Assembly: GCA_030145245.1 (NCBI GenBank)
Contig: JAQYWC010000050.1
Span: 1 to 40,861 of the forward strand
Source of the DNA: Desulfobacterium sp.
GTDB lineage: Bacteria; Desulfobacterota; Desulfobacteria; Desulfobacterales; Desulfobacteraceae
Reading direction: 5' to 3'
DNA: 40,861 nucleotides
Positions 25,881-34,810 of the stretch are shown here, one piece after another. The position numbers were made by a program, and so were the translations under genes. The notes beneath the pieces were generated by a model, which did no database searches, was not told where the DNA came from, and saw nothing but the letters and a program-made list of their open reading frames with translations. Numbering within the stretch: the first letter of the stretch is position 1; each line of letters starts with the position of its first letter.

Positions 25881-26485
25881 TAAGCAGGCTTGCTCTCTTC
25901 TCCATGGCTACACTGGCACTCATGATGCTGTCCGGCTGCTTCTCCCTTGGAAGGCAGACCGTTGAGAAACAACTCTACAGCCTGGAAGCAAGGATCAGGG
26001 AGCCGGGCAGCGCCCCTTCCCCCCCGGTGCCCATCATGGTCAAGGAGTTTGAGATCGCCCCCATGTACACCACCAACTCCTTTGTGTACCGCATGGAAGC
26101 GTTCAGGTTTGAAACCGACTACTACAATGAGTTCATCATACCGCCCCAGCGAATGATCACCGAGGCTGTCAAACAGGCGCTGTTTGATACAAAACGCTTC
26201 TCTCTCTCCGGTCCCGGCGCCCCTGCCGCCTACAGGCTGTCGGGCAAGGTGATCCGGCTCTACGGCGACTTCAGCAATGGAAAGCAGCCCCTTGCCGTGA
26301 TGGAGATCGCCATCTTCCTTGCCCCAATCCAAAAGAATAGCCTGCAACCGCCGCTGTCAAAGACCTTTTTAAGGCAGCTGCCCATCAGCGACCAGTCACC
26401 CTCAACCCTTGTCAGGGGGTGGAACACCCAGCTTGAAGGGATCATCCAGGAATTTATTGCAGATCTTGACGGGATTCGCCCCTGA
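25877..26485 (+). CDS. ABC-type transport auxiliary lipoprotein (PqiC/YmbA type)
   Basis: Probably an outer-membrane-facing lipoprotein that completes the Mce lipid pathway, 202 residues. The signal MISRLALFSMATLALMMLSG ends at Cys21 (LSGC). It continues with VEKQLYSLEARIREP, VKEFEIAPMYTTNSFVYRME, RFETDYYNEFIIPPQRMITE and RLSGKVIRLYGDFSNGKQPL, all fitting the ABC_trans_aux family. The start overlaps the MlaD stop (ATGA). Its 3' end overlaps the convergent EamA gene by 32 bases. It replaces MlaC/MlaA, which are not present here. Confidence 0.82.
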   Translation: MISRLALFSMATLALMMLSGCFSLGRQTVEKQLYSLEARIREPGSAPSPPVPIMVKEFEIAPMYTTNSFVYRMEAFRFETDYYNEFIIPPQRMITEAVKQALFDTKRFSLSGPGAPAAYRLSGKVIRLYGDFSNGKQPLAVMEIAIFLAPIQKNSLQPPLSKTFLRQLPISDQSPSTLVRGWNTQLEGIIQEFIADLDGIRP

Positions 26486-27341
26486 TCATGAGAATGACGG
26501 CAAAAAGGATAAGTGCGCTTCCCAGATAACCGGCCATGGTGAAACGCTCCCCCCACCAGCACCAGGCGGTGAGGCCCGCCACAACAGGCTCTGCCGTGGC
26601 AATGATGGAGGCACGCCCGGCCTCCAGCCTTTTCAGGCCGGCGTAATAGAAATGATAGGCCCCAAAGGTGGAAAGAGAGGCGATGGCCCAAAGGGCGGTC
26701 CAGGCGGTCACACTCTTTTCAGCAAAGGAGAACCAGGGCAGAAGGCAGACCGCACCAAAGGGCAGAATGTAGAAAAAAAGCACCGGCGCCGAGTACTTGT
26801 CAGAAAAATACTTGCCAAAGATGTAGTACAGGGAGTAGCAAAACCCGGCCAGAAGCCCGAACAGAACAGCCTGCACCCCCTCCCCCCCACCAAGGCCCAG
26901 GGTGCCTGCCCCCTGGCTCCCGGACACCAGAACAATCCCGGCAAGGGTGAGGACCAGGGCCGCCATCTTCTTCCGGGTGATGGTTTCCCGGAAGAAAAGC
27001 CGGGAAAGGAGAAACACCCAGGCAGGAGCAGTATAGAGCAGCACCGATGCAAGGGCGGCCCCGCCCTTGGCAACGGCCACCTGGTAGGAACCAAAAAAGA
27101 GGGTCACACAGAGAAAACCAAACAGGGCAAGCCCGGGAAGATCCCTGGGATTCACCCGGACCCGCTGTTGAACCAGCGCCTGGGAAGCAAACAGGAACCA
27201 GGCCAGCACGGCCCGCCAGAACGCAACCTCCAGGGGCGACACCCCCTCATGAAAGGCCATCCTGGCAAAGGGGCCGAGAAATCCCCAAAGCATGGCCGCG
27301 ATCAATATATAGAGATATCCAAGTTTCTGCATAAGACCCAT
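26454..27341 (-). CDS. EamA/DMT family transporter
   Basis: Inner-membrane exporter or carrier of the drug/metabolite superfamily, 295 residues with about ten hydrophobic spans in two EamA repeats. The first repeat starts LGYLYILIAAMLWGFLGPFA. The second has VQAVLFGLLAGFCYSLYYIF and ends ASIIATAEPVVAGLTAWCWW and GERFTMAGYLGSALILFAVI, a strong family mark. The ATG at 27341 (MGLMQK) or at 27332 could be the start. The substrate, often an amino acid or other metabolite, cannot be told. It converges on the lipid transporter operon with a 32-base coding overlap and is divergent from the CGGC-like gene. Confidence 0.9.
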   Translation of the reverse strand: MGLMQKLGYLYILIAAMLWGFLGPFARMAFHEGVSPLEVAFWRAVLAWFLFASQALVQQRVRVNPRDLPGLALFGFLCVTLFFGSYQVAVAKGGAALASVLLYTAPAWVFLLSRLFFRETITRKKMAALVLTLAGIVLVSGSQGAGTLGLGGGEGVQAVLFGLLAGFCYSLYYIFGKYFSDKYSAPVLFFYILPFGAVCLLPWFSFAEKSVTAWTALWAIASLSTFGAYHFYYAGLKRLEAGRASIIATAEPVVAGLTAWCWWGERFTMAGYLGSALILFAVILMIRGESRQDLQ

Positions 27342-27467
27342 TTCATAGACATTTCTCCTTTTCTTGTCAAAATAAAAAACTTTCCTGTTGAATAATCCGG
27401 TTCGGGTTGATACCTAAAGACCGTGAGCAAAAACTCATAATCACCAATAACCCAGCGAGGAGAAGAC

Positions 27468-27812
27468 ATGGAAAAAGTTGTCGTAGTTGGATGCGGAGCG
27501 TACATGGACGCCGGATACGGCTGTCCCGGCGAGTGGAGATGCCTCAAGGCGGCAGCCCTAGGCGATGGTAAATTTGAATCAGAGTCCCAGGTGGTGGGAT
27601 TTGTCAAATGCGAATGCCCCGGCCGTACCCTGGTTCCCAATACGGGCATGACCATGAAGCTTGCTGAACTCAAACCCGACAAGATCTATCTGTCGTCCTG
27701 CATGGCCAATGCCAAGCCCGACTGTCCCTATACCACACCCGAAGAGAAGGCCGAGATGCTCAAGGGCAAATTCGGCATCGATGTGGTCCTTGGCACCCAC
27801 GACTACCACTGA
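27468..27812 (+). CDS. CGGC domain-like cysteine-rich protein
   Basis: Small cytoplasmic protein, 114 residues, likely of the CGGC family (possible metal or cluster binding; function unknown). It starts MEKVVVVGCGAYMDAGYGCP and has VVGFVKCECPGRTLVPN where the family usually carries CGGCPG. It then has LAELKPDKIYLSSCMANAKP and DCPY. Seven Cys are visible in total (two early, one at WRC, two at CEC, one each at SSC and DCP). GAGGAG lies six bases before the ATG. It is a single gene ended by a good terminator. Confidence 0.7.
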   Translation: MEKVVVVGCGAYMDAGYGCPGEWRCLKAAALGDGKFESESQVVGFVKCECPGRTLVPNTGMTMKLAELKPDKIYLSSCMANAKPDCPYTTPEEKAEMLKGKFGIDVVLGTHDYH

Positions 27813-27827
27813 TAGCCCATCATCCAG

Positions 27828-27860
27828 GGGAGGGGAGGCACCATTATCCCCTCCCTTTTT
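27828..27860 (+). terminator. Intrinsic terminator after the CGGC-like gene
   Basis: GGGAGGGGA (27828-27836) pairs with TCCCCTCCC (27847-27855) across a ten-base loop and is followed by TTTTT. It lies 15 bases past the stop. Confidence 0.8.
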
Positions 27861-28041
27861 GCCCCTGCCATATCCCCTTGGTGCATCATTTCGGAATCCC
27901 CTTTTTCTGTCAATTTGCGTTTGAATTCCAGGCCAATAGGGGGAACCTATTTATCGGAATGAAGAGATAAGGCCTTGCTTTTTGTCGAGAAAAATACAAT
28001 AGAGTATTCCCTCCCGGGCCCAAGTAAGGTATAAAGGCGCT

Positions 28042-28890
28042 ATGAAAATTCCTAAAAGAATACAACCCCTGATCGAAGACGGCCTGGTGGATGAAGTGAT
28101 CCGCCCGCTGATGAGCGGCAAAGAGGCCGCCGTATATGTCGTTCGCTGCGGTGCCGAGATCCGCTGCGCCAAGGTGTACAAGGACGCGGACAGGCGCAGC
28201 TTTAAACAGGCTGTCCAATACCAGGAAGGCCGCAAGGTGCGTAACAGCCGCCGGGCCCGGGCCATGGAGAAACACTCCCGGTTCGGCCGGAACCAGCAGG
28301 AAGAGATCTGGCAGACGGCAGAATTAGATGCCCTCAATCGCCTGGCCCATGCCGGGGTAAGGGTCCCTGAGACCTACGGCTGCTTCAGCGGCGTATTGCT
28401 GATGGAGCTTATCACCGATGAAGAGGGTAAGGTCGCCCCCCGGCTGAGCGATGTGACCCTCTCCCCTGAACAAGCGCTGCTAGACCATGCCGTGGTGATG
28501 AAATATGTGATGCGCATGCTCTGTGCAGGCCTGGTCCACGGCGACCTGTCGGAATTCAATGTGCTGCTGGATCCCATCGGCCCGGTGATCATCGACCTGC
28601 CCCAGGCAGTGGATGCCACGGCCAACAACCACGCCCAGAGAATGCTGGCCCGGGACGTTGACAACATGACCGCCTACTACGCCCAATTCGCCCCCCAACT
28701 GAAGAACAGCCAATATGCCAAGGAGATCTGGGCCCTGTACGATAGCGGCGAATTAAACCCGGACAGGGAACTCACCGGCCTTTTTGAGGATAGTTCCGGA
28801 CCCGCAGATGTGGAAGCCGTGCTGGAAGAGATCCAGGAGGCCATGGCCGAAGAGCAGGAACGCCAGCGCAGGGCGGCAGCGCCCTATTGA
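28042..28890 (+). CDS. RIO1-like serine protein kinase (PA4780 type)
   Basis: Atypical protein kinase, 282 residues. The ATP site includes PLMSGKEAAVYVVRCGAEIR and CAKVYKDADRRSFK with the conserved Lys. GVLLMELITDEEGK is the hinge, LVHGDLSEFNVLLDPIGPVI holds the catalytic Asp and Asn, and IIDLPQAVD the metal-binding Asp. The end EAMAEEQERQRRAAAPY is charged and helical. Bacterial members of this group have unknown targets. It is a single gene. The 180-base gap upstream holds the CGGC terminator and no clear promoter boxes. Confidence 0.88.
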   Translation: MKIPKRIQPLIEDGLVDEVIRPLMSGKEAAVYVVRCGAEIRCAKVYKDADRRSFKQAVQYQEGRKVRNSRRARAMEKHSRFGRNQQEEIWQTAELDALNRLAHAGVRVPETYGCFSGVLLMELITDEEGKVAPRLSDVTLSPEQALLDHAVVMKYVMRMLCAGLVHGDLSEFNVLLDPIGPVIIDLPQAVDATANNHAQRMLARDVDNMTAYYAQFAPQLKNSQYAKEIWALYDSGELNPDRELTGLFEDSSGPADVEAVLEEIQEAMAEEQERQRRAAAPY

Positions 28891-28939
28891 CAGGGCGGAT
28901 TGCCCACCCATTTTCTTGCAAGGCGCAACCGGACCCCCC

Positions 28940-31066
28940 TCAGAAGCGCTTTGCAAGACCTGAAAGGCGATCATCGATCCTGTTGTTGTTCAGGGATATC
29001 TCCACGGCCCTTCTGGAGCCGACCACGATGACAAGATCCCGGCCCCGGGTCATGGCCGTGTAGAGCAGGTTGCGCTGGAGAAGGGGATAGTGCTGGGTGG
29101 TCATGGCGATCACCACGGCCGAGTATTCCGAGCCCTGGGACTTGTGCACGGACACGGCATAGGCAAGGGTGAGTTCGTCCAGCTCCAGAAGATCGTAATC
29201 CACTATCCTGCCGTCGTAATCCACGGATAGCCTGCCGTCGGATTTCGCCACCTCGTGGACGATGCCGATGTCGCCGTTGAACACGTCCTTCTGGTAGTTG
29301 TTCTTCAGGTGCATCACCTTATCCCCGGTCTTGAACACAAACCCCCTTGCCTCGATGCCGCCGGGGTTGGTGTTGATCACCTGCTGGAGCCGCTGGTTCA
29401 GGTTGATGGTGCCGGTCTCTCCCTTGTGCATGGGGGTCAGCACCTGGATCTCGTCCACATGGGGAAAGGCTTTTCTGATCCGGTTGCTGCAAAGCTCCAG
29501 AATGGTCTCCACCACCCGGTCCATGGAAGAGCTCTCAATGAAATAGAATTCAGACAGCTCCTTGGAACTGTTTTCCAGGCAGGGCATCTCCCCCTTTCTG
29601 ATACAGTGGGCGTTCCGGACAATGGGGCTCTGCTCCGCCTGCCGGAAGATCCGGGTCAGGGCAAAGGTCTTGACCACGTCTGAAGCGATGATGTCGGCGA
29701 GCACATTCCCCGGTCCCACCGAGGGCAGCTGGAAGATATCCCCCACAAGGATGAGCACGGAATTCACGGGCACGGCCTGGATGAGATGATACATGAGCAT
29801 GGTGTCCACCATGGATGCCTCATCCACGATCACCACGTCTGAATCCAGCGGGTTCATGGGGTTCCGGGCAAACTCCCCGGTGTCGGGATCGCACAACAGC
29901 AGCCGGTGCAGGGTGGAAGCCTTTTTCTCCGTCACCTGGAAGAGCCGCCGTGCCGCACGGCCCGTGGGGGCAGCTAGAGTAACGGTCTGGCGCAGTTTTT
30001 TAAACACGGCGCACACCGCCCGGATAAGGGTGGTCTTGCCCGTTCCAGGACCGCCGGTGATCACCACCACCCGGTGGGCCAGCACCTGTTGCACCACCTC
30101 GATCTGCTCAGGGGAGAGCTGAACCGCCAGCCGGGAAAGCACCTCCTGGATGATCACCTCGTCGGAAAGGCCGTGGGGAATCACCGGCACAGACAGCATG
30201 GCCTTGATCCTTGCGGCAATCCCGGTTTCAGCCGTGTGGAACCGCTTCAGGTAAACATGATCCTCCTCAACCACCACCTCTTCATCCGCCACCAGGGCGT
30301 CAAGGGCCTGGTCCACGGCCGTGTCAGTGGCCGATGTCAGGCCGGTGCACCGGCGGGCCAGGTCCTCTTTTTCCCCATATACATGGCCGTCTGACTCCTG
30401 TTTGGTGAGCAAAAAAACCAGGCTGGCCTTGATCCGCTCGGGATCGTCCGCCTTGCCCCCGGATTGAAGGGCAATGGTGTCCGCCACCTCAAACCCAGCC
30501 TCGGGCACCTCCCGGGACACGGAATAGGGATCGTTCTTCAGGATATCCAGGCTGGCCGTGCCATAGTGTTTCAGGATGGCCGAGGCATGGGCAATGCCCA
30601 CCCCATTGTCCTGGAGAAACTTCATCACCCGCCGCACCGCATGGTGCTTTTCCCAGGCACTGGTGATGAGGGTCGCCTTTGATTTCCCGATCCCAGGGAC
30701 CTCCTTGAGCCGTTGGGGTTCGTTCTCGATCACGTCCAGGGAGCTCTCCTGGAAATGATCCACGATCCTTTTGGCCATGGTCATGCCGATCCCCTTGATG
30801 ATCCCCGACCCGAGATAGCGCCGGATGCCTGCGACACTTGCGGGCAGGGTCACCTCAAAGGACTCCACCTTGAACTGGTCCCCGTACTTGGGGTGGGCCA
30901 CCCACTGGCCCGTGAGCCGCAGGGTCTCCCCCTCGCTCACCCCGGGCATGGGCCCCACCGCCACCACCGACTCCCGGGTTTCCCGGGTCTTTATCCTGGC
31001 AATGGTGTAATGGTTCTCCTCGTTGCGGAAGGTGATCCGCTCCAGGGTTCCTTGCAAAACTATCAT
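28940..31066 (-). CDS. recD2: RecD2-type ATP-dependent DNA helicase
   Basis: 5'-3' superfamily 1 helicase of the RecD/TraA group, 708 residues. The N-terminal part has an OB-like start (MIVLQGTLERITFRNEENHY) and helix-hairpin-helix signs (LKEVPGIGKSKATLI), typical of RecD2, which works without RecBC. Motor motifs are GGPGTGKTTLIRAV (Walker A), LAAPTGRAARRLF, VIVDEASMVDTMLMYHLIQA, LTRIFRQAEQSPI, AYAVSVHKSQGSEYSAVVIA and LLYTAMTRGRDLVIVVGS. The ATG at 31064-31066 overlaps the gmhB stop (ATGA), so the longer open frame upstream is not used. It is the last gene of the group gmhB-recD2. Confidence 0.93.
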   Translation of the reverse strand: MIVLQGTLERITFRNEENHYTIARIKTRETRESVVAVGPMPGVSEGETLRLTGQWVAHPKYGDQFKVESFEVTLPASVAGIRRYLGSGIIKGIGMTMAKRIVDHFQESSLDVIENEPQRLKEVPGIGKSKATLITSAWEKHHAVRRVMKFLQDNGVGIAHASAILKHYGTASLDILKNDPYSVSREVPEAGFEVADTIALQSGGKADDPERIKASLVFLLTKQESDGHVYGEKEDLARRCTGLTSATDTAVDQALDALVADEEVVVEEDHVYLKRFHTAETGIAARIKAMLSVPVIPHGLSDEVIIQEVLSRLAVQLSPEQIEVVQQVLAHRVVVITGGPGTGKTTLIRAVCAVFKKLRQTVTLAAPTGRAARRLFQVTEKKASTLHRLLLCDPDTGEFARNPMNPLDSDVVIVDEASMVDTMLMYHLIQAVPVNSVLILVGDIFQLPSVGPGNVLADIIASDVVKTFALTRIFRQAEQSPIVRNAHCIRKGEMPCLENSSKELSEFYFIESSSMDRVVETILELCSNRIRKAFPHVDEIQVLTPMHKGETGTINLNQRLQQVINTNPGGIEARGFVFKTGDKVMHLKNNYQKDVFNGDIGIVHEVAKSDGRLSVDYDGRIVDYDLLELDELTLAYAVSVHKSQGSEYSAVVIAMTTQHYPLLQRNLLYTAMTRGRDLVIVVGSRRAVEISLNNNRIDDRLSGLAKRF

Positions 31067-31641
31067 GGTTGTGGAGAATATCCTTGGGTTTGGATGATCC
31101 ATTGGACGGCGGCCATGAGATCCGGGGCGGTGAAATCGGGTGGGGTGTTCTCTTTCATGAGGGTCTCCCGGGCCTGACTGCCGTTTCCGGTCAGCACCAG
31201 CAGGGCATGGCCCACACCAGCGTTCCTGGCACACCCGATATCCTTGGCAGAATCCCCGACCATGAAAGCGGTGGCAGGATCGATGCCATACCGGTCAAGG
31301 GCCTGGAGAATCATCCCGGGTTTCGGCTTTCGACAGGCGCAGCCCTCATCCGGGCCATGGGGACAGTAGAAGATATCCTTGATCTGGCCGCCCTTTGCCC
31401 GGATGCCGGCTTTCATTTTCTCAAATATCGCCTCAAGATGAGGAAGGGTGGATATGCCGCGGTGGATCATGGACTGGTTGGTGATGAGGATCACCTCAAA
31501 CCCGCTTTCACACAGCAGGGCTATGGCCCCGGCACTGTTGGGAATGAACCGGAACTCGTTTGCCGTCTTGATGTAATCCGGGGAATCCTGGTTGATCACA
31601 CCGTCCCTGTCCAGAAATACAATGGGTTTCATCTGTTTCAT
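31063..31641 (-). CDS. gmhB: D-glycero-beta-D-manno-heptose 1,7-bisphosphate 7-phosphatase (HAD)
   Basis: Phosphatase of ADP-heptose synthesis for lipopolysaccharide inner core, 192 residues, cytoplasmic. It has the HAD nucleophile motif FLDRDGVINQDSPDYI, ILITNQSMIHRG (motif II), and the zinc loop CPHGPDEGCACRKPKPGM. MVGDSAKDIGCARNAG is motif IV. The zinc loop marks GmhB rather than general HAD enzymes, though histidinol-phosphatase relatives look similar. It begins three bases after the rlpA stop and overlaps recD2 at the other end. Confidence 0.87.
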   Translation of the reverse strand: MKQMKPIVFLDRDGVINQDSPDYIKTANEFRFIPNSAGAIALLCESGFEVILITNQSMIHRGISTLPHLEAIFEKMKAGIRAKGGQIKDIFYCPHGPDEGCACRKPKPGMILQALDRYGIDPATAFMVGDSAKDIGCARNAGVGHALLVLTGNGSQARETLMKENTPPDFTAPDLMAAVQWIIQTQGYSPQP

Positions 31642-31644
31642 CCC

Positions 31645-32418
31645 TTACTCCGCCACTGCAAAGGCGCTGTCGGCACCGTCAAGGATCAGCTGCCGGCTGA
31701 ACCGTTCGGCCGGTTCAAGGCTTGTGTACCGCCCCACCCGGACACGGTAAAACCGCCCCCTGTAATCGGAATACTCCGTGATGTGGGCGTTGGTGTAAAG
31801 CTTGCCCAGCTTCTTCCTGAGCCGTTCTGCATTGGTGCGATCCTTGAACGCCCCCACCTGCACGGTAAAATTGCCCTTAAAGTAGTTCAGCGGGGTGTAG
31901 GTGACAGGCTTTTTGGAGATGTTGGGATCGCCGCTGGCCCGGCCAAGGGCCACGACCTTCACCGGCGCCGTTCCCGGGCCCACCACACCGAGCTTTTTTG
32001 CCGCCGTATAGGAGAGATCGATGATCCTGCCCCGGACAAAGGGGCCCCGGTCGTTGACCCGGACCACAATGGATCTCTTGTTTGAAAGGTTATGGACCCG
32101 CACCCAGGTACCCAAGGGCAGGGTCTTGTGGGCCGCAGTCATGGCGTACATGTTGTAGATCTCGCCATTGGCGGTCTTTCTACCATGGAACTTCTTGCCG
32201 TACCAGGAGGCTTTTCCGGTCTGGGAAAACCCCTTGGCACTGGCCATGGGATGGTAGGTCTTGCCCGCAATCTTATAGGGTTTTGTGTGGCCGGGCGCCC
32301 TTTTTTTCGCCTGATAGGGCGCTTTCTTATAAGGGGCCTGTGGGCCGGGATCCACATGGGAGGTGCAAGCTTGTGCAAACACGACGATAAACAAAATCAA
32401 CAGAGAGTTTAATTTCAA
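31645..32418 (-). CDS. rlpA: RlpA family septal ring lytic transglycosylase (lipoprotein with SPOR domain)
   Basis: Outer-membrane lipoprotein that cleaves denuded glycan strands at the division site, 257 residues. The lipoprotein signal MKLNSLLILFIVVFAQAC has Cys18. A Lys/Pro-rich linker follows, then the double-psi barrel (GKASWYGKKFHGRKTANGEI; MTAAHKTLPLGTWVRVHNLS; VVRVNDRGPFVRGRIIDLSY). A C-terminal SPOR domain (FTVQVGAFKDRTNAERLRKK; RFYRVRVGRYTSLEPAERFS) occupies about residues 182-257. It lies 17 bases after the lon stop codon and may be co-transcribed with lon and gmhB. Confidence 0.93.
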   Translation of the reverse strand: MKLNSLLILFIVVFAQACTSHVDPGPQAPYKKAPYQAKKRAPGHTKPYKIAGKTYHPMASAKGFSQTGKASWYGKKFHGRKTANGEIYNMYAMTAAHKTLPLGTWVRVHNLSNKRSIVVRVNDRGPFVRGRIIDLSYTAAKKLGVVGPGTAPVKVVALGRASGDPNISKKPVTYTPLNYFKGNFTVQVGAFKDRTNAERLRKKLGKLYTNAHITEYSDYRGRFYRVRVGRYTSLEPAERFSRQLILDGADSAFAVAE

Positions 32419-32435
32419 ACCAGGTTATGCTCCAA

Positions 32436-34784
32436 TCAATCCAAAGCGCTCTTTATAACGCTGTACATCTTATCCGTAAAGTTAAACTCGATCTTCTCCT
32501 TTACGTTCTCCGGGATATCTTCCATGTCCTTCTCGTTCCATTTGGGAAGGATCAGCGATCGGATGCCGGCCCTGTGGGCGGCGATCACCTTCTCCTTGAT
32601 GCCGCCCACGGGCAGCACATCCCCCCTCAGGGTGATCTCGCCTGTCATGGCGAGCCGCTTTTTAACCGGCTTTCCCGTGATGAGGGAGGTCAGCGCCGTA
32701 AGCATGGTCACCCCGGCCGACGGCCCGTCCTTGGGAATGGCCCCGGCCGGCACATGGATATGGATATCGTGTTCGTCAAAGAAACTCTCCTTGATATCAA
32801 GCTTTGCGGCATTGGATCGGATGAAGCTCATGGCCGTGGTGGCAGACTCCTTCATCACGTCCCCAAGCTGGCCGGTGAGGGTGAGGCCCTTGGATCCTTT
32901 CATGGCGGTTGCCTCCACAAACAGGATGTCGCCCCCTGTGGGGGTCCAGGCAAGCCCAACCACCACCCCTGGAACGGAAATGGTCGATCCGTTCTCCGGC
33001 ATGTTCCGGACTGGTCCGAGATATGCGTGGAGATCCTTTTTCCAAATTTTAACACTCTCCACCTCATCTTCGGCCACCTTGGCCGCCACCCCCCGGCAGA
33101 CCGATCCGATCTCCCGTTCCAGGTTCCGAAGTCCCGACTCCCGGGTGTAGCCCGAGATGATATCCTTGACCGCCCCCGGGGTGATCTGGATATGTGAGGC
33201 GGTGAGGCCGTTTGCGGTCCGCTGACGCGGGATGAGATAGCGGGTGGCGATCTTCAGTTTCTCATCCTCTGTATACCCGGACAGTTCCAGCACCTCCATC
33301 CGGTCCCGCAGGGGAGCGGGGATGGTGTGGAGCACGTTGGCCGTGGTGAGAAAAATCACGTCGGAAAGATCAAAGGGCACATCCATGTAGTGGTCGGTAA
33401 ACGAAAAGTTCTGCTCCGGATCCAGCACCTCGAGCAGGGCCGAGGAGGGATCGCCGTGGTAGGAGGAGTCCACCTTGTCGATCTCGTCCAGCATGAACAC
33501 GGGGTTGTTGGTGCCGGCCCTTCTGATCTCCTGGATGATCCGGCCGGGCAGCGCCCCCACATAGGTTCGCCTGTGGCCGCGGATCTCGGCCTCGTCCCGC
33601 ATGCCGCCCAGGGCAATCCTCACAAATTTCCGGTCCAGGGCCCGGGCGATGGACCGGCCAAGGGAGGTCTTTCCCGTTCCCGGAGGGCCTGAAAAGCAAA
33701 GAATGGGTCCCTTGCTGTCATTTTTCAACTTCCGGACAGCCAGGTATTCAAGAATGCGCTTCTTGGGCTTTTCAAGGCCGTAGTGATCCTGGTTCAGCAC
33801 TCGCTTGGCCTCCTTGATGTCCAGCCGGTCCTCGGATTTATCGTTCCAGGGAAGGGAGACTATCCAGTCAAGATAGGTGGAGGCAACAATGTACTCGGAG
33901 GAGGAGGGATGCATCCGCGAGAGGCGCTTAAGCTCCCGGTCGGCCTCCTTGGCCGCCGCTTCGGGCAGATCCCGGTCAGCGATATTGCTCCGGTATTCGT
34001 CGATCTCGACACTCTCATCCCCGGTCTCGCCCAGCTCCTCCTTGATCGCCTTGAGCTGCTGGCGCAGATAATACTCCCGCTGGCGCTTGTCCATGTCCTC
34101 CTTGACCTGGGTCTGGATCTTGGACCCCATCTCAAGGATCTCCAGCTGATCGTTAACCAGGCGCGTCACCTTTTTCAGCCGTCTCTTCACATCCAGAAGC
34201 TCCAGAACACCCTGCTTCTCAAGGATGGGAGCGTTGATGGTGGAGGCCACCATATCGGCCAGGATGTCCGGCTCCTGGATCGATTTCACCATGCCGCCGA
34301 TCTCGGCGGGCAGCCCCGGAGAGAGAGACACGATGTTCTCGTACTGCTCAACAATGTTGGACATGAGCGCCCGGGTTTCCTTGTCCCGTGTGATGTTTCG
34401 GCTCTCCAGCACATCGATCCGTGCCTGCATATAGGCCTTGCCCTGAATATACTCGGACACCTTGAAGCGACTTAAGCCCTGGATGAGGAGCTGGACCTTG
34501 TTATCCTCCATCTTGGCCATCTTGAGAATCATGGCCACGGTACCGATCTTGTGAAGATCCTTGATGGAGTGCCGGGTGTCGACATCGGACCGCCTGGACA
34601 AAAGCAGGCCAAGAATCCGGGAGCCGGCCATGGTTTCATCAATGAGTTGTATGGCATCATCCTGCATCAGCACCAGGGGAATAACCATTTTCGGAAACAG
34701 GTTGGTATCGACAATGGGCAATATCGGCAGAATTTCAGGTATATGATCGGGACCTACGTTTACTGAAGTCTTAAGTTCATTCAT
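32436..34784 (-). CDS. lon: ATP-dependent protease La
   Basis: Cytoplasmic AAA+ serine protease that removes misfolded and regulatory proteins, 782 residues. The N-terminal substrate-binding domain spans about 15-210 (LPILPIVDTNLFPKMVIPLV). A coiled region follows, with DKRQREYYLRQQLKAIKEEL. The AAA+ module has GPPGTGKTSLGRSIARALDR and FMLDEIDKVDSSYHGDPSSA. The protease domain carries Ser689 (PKDGPSAGVTM) and Lys732 (GGIKEKVIAAHRAG), the catalytic dyad. Length is normal for Lon. It lies 26 bases after hsp20, so the two likely share a heat-inducible transcript. Confidence 0.97.
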   Translation of the reverse strand: MNELKTSVNVGPDHIPEILPILPIVDTNLFPKMVIPLVLMQDDAIQLIDETMAGSRILGLLLSRRSDVDTRHSIKDLHKIGTVAMILKMAKMEDNKVQLLIQGLSRFKVSEYIQGKAYMQARIDVLESRNITRDKETRALMSNIVEQYENIVSLSPGLPAEIGGMVKSIQEPDILADMVASTINAPILEKQGVLELLDVKRRLKKVTRLVNDQLEILEMGSKIQTQVKEDMDKRQREYYLRQQLKAIKEELGETGDESVEIDEYRSNIADRDLPEAAAKEADRELKRLSRMHPSSSEYIVASTYLDWIVSLPWNDKSEDRLDIKEAKRVLNQDHYGLEKPKKRILEYLAVRKLKNDSKGPILCFSGPPGTGKTSLGRSIARALDRKFVRIALGGMRDEAEIRGHRRTYVGALPGRIIQEIRRAGTNNPVFMLDEIDKVDSSYHGDPSSALLEVLDPEQNFSFTDHYMDVPFDLSDVIFLTTANVLHTIPAPLRDRMEVLELSGYTEDEKLKIATRYLIPRQRTANGLTASHIQITPGAVKDIISGYTRESGLRNLEREIGSVCRGVAAKVAEDEVESVKIWKKDLHAYLGPVRNMPENGSTISVPGVVVGLAWTPTGGDILFVEATAMKGSKGLTLTGQLGDVMKESATTAMSFIRSNAAKLDIKESFFDEHDIHIHVPAGAIPKDGPSAGVTMLTALTSLITGKPVKKRLAMTGEITLRGDVLPVGGIKEKVIAAHRAGIRSLILPKWNEKDMEDIPENVKEKIEFNFTDKMYSVIKSALD

Positions 34785-34810
34785 GGAAAATTCCTATGCA
34801 CGTTGCTGTA

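Noticed and set aside
28940-31234. Longer recD2 start at 31234
   Set aside because: The extra 56 residues overlap gmhB and match nothing; ATG at 31066 forms an ATGA overlap and begins the conserved domain.
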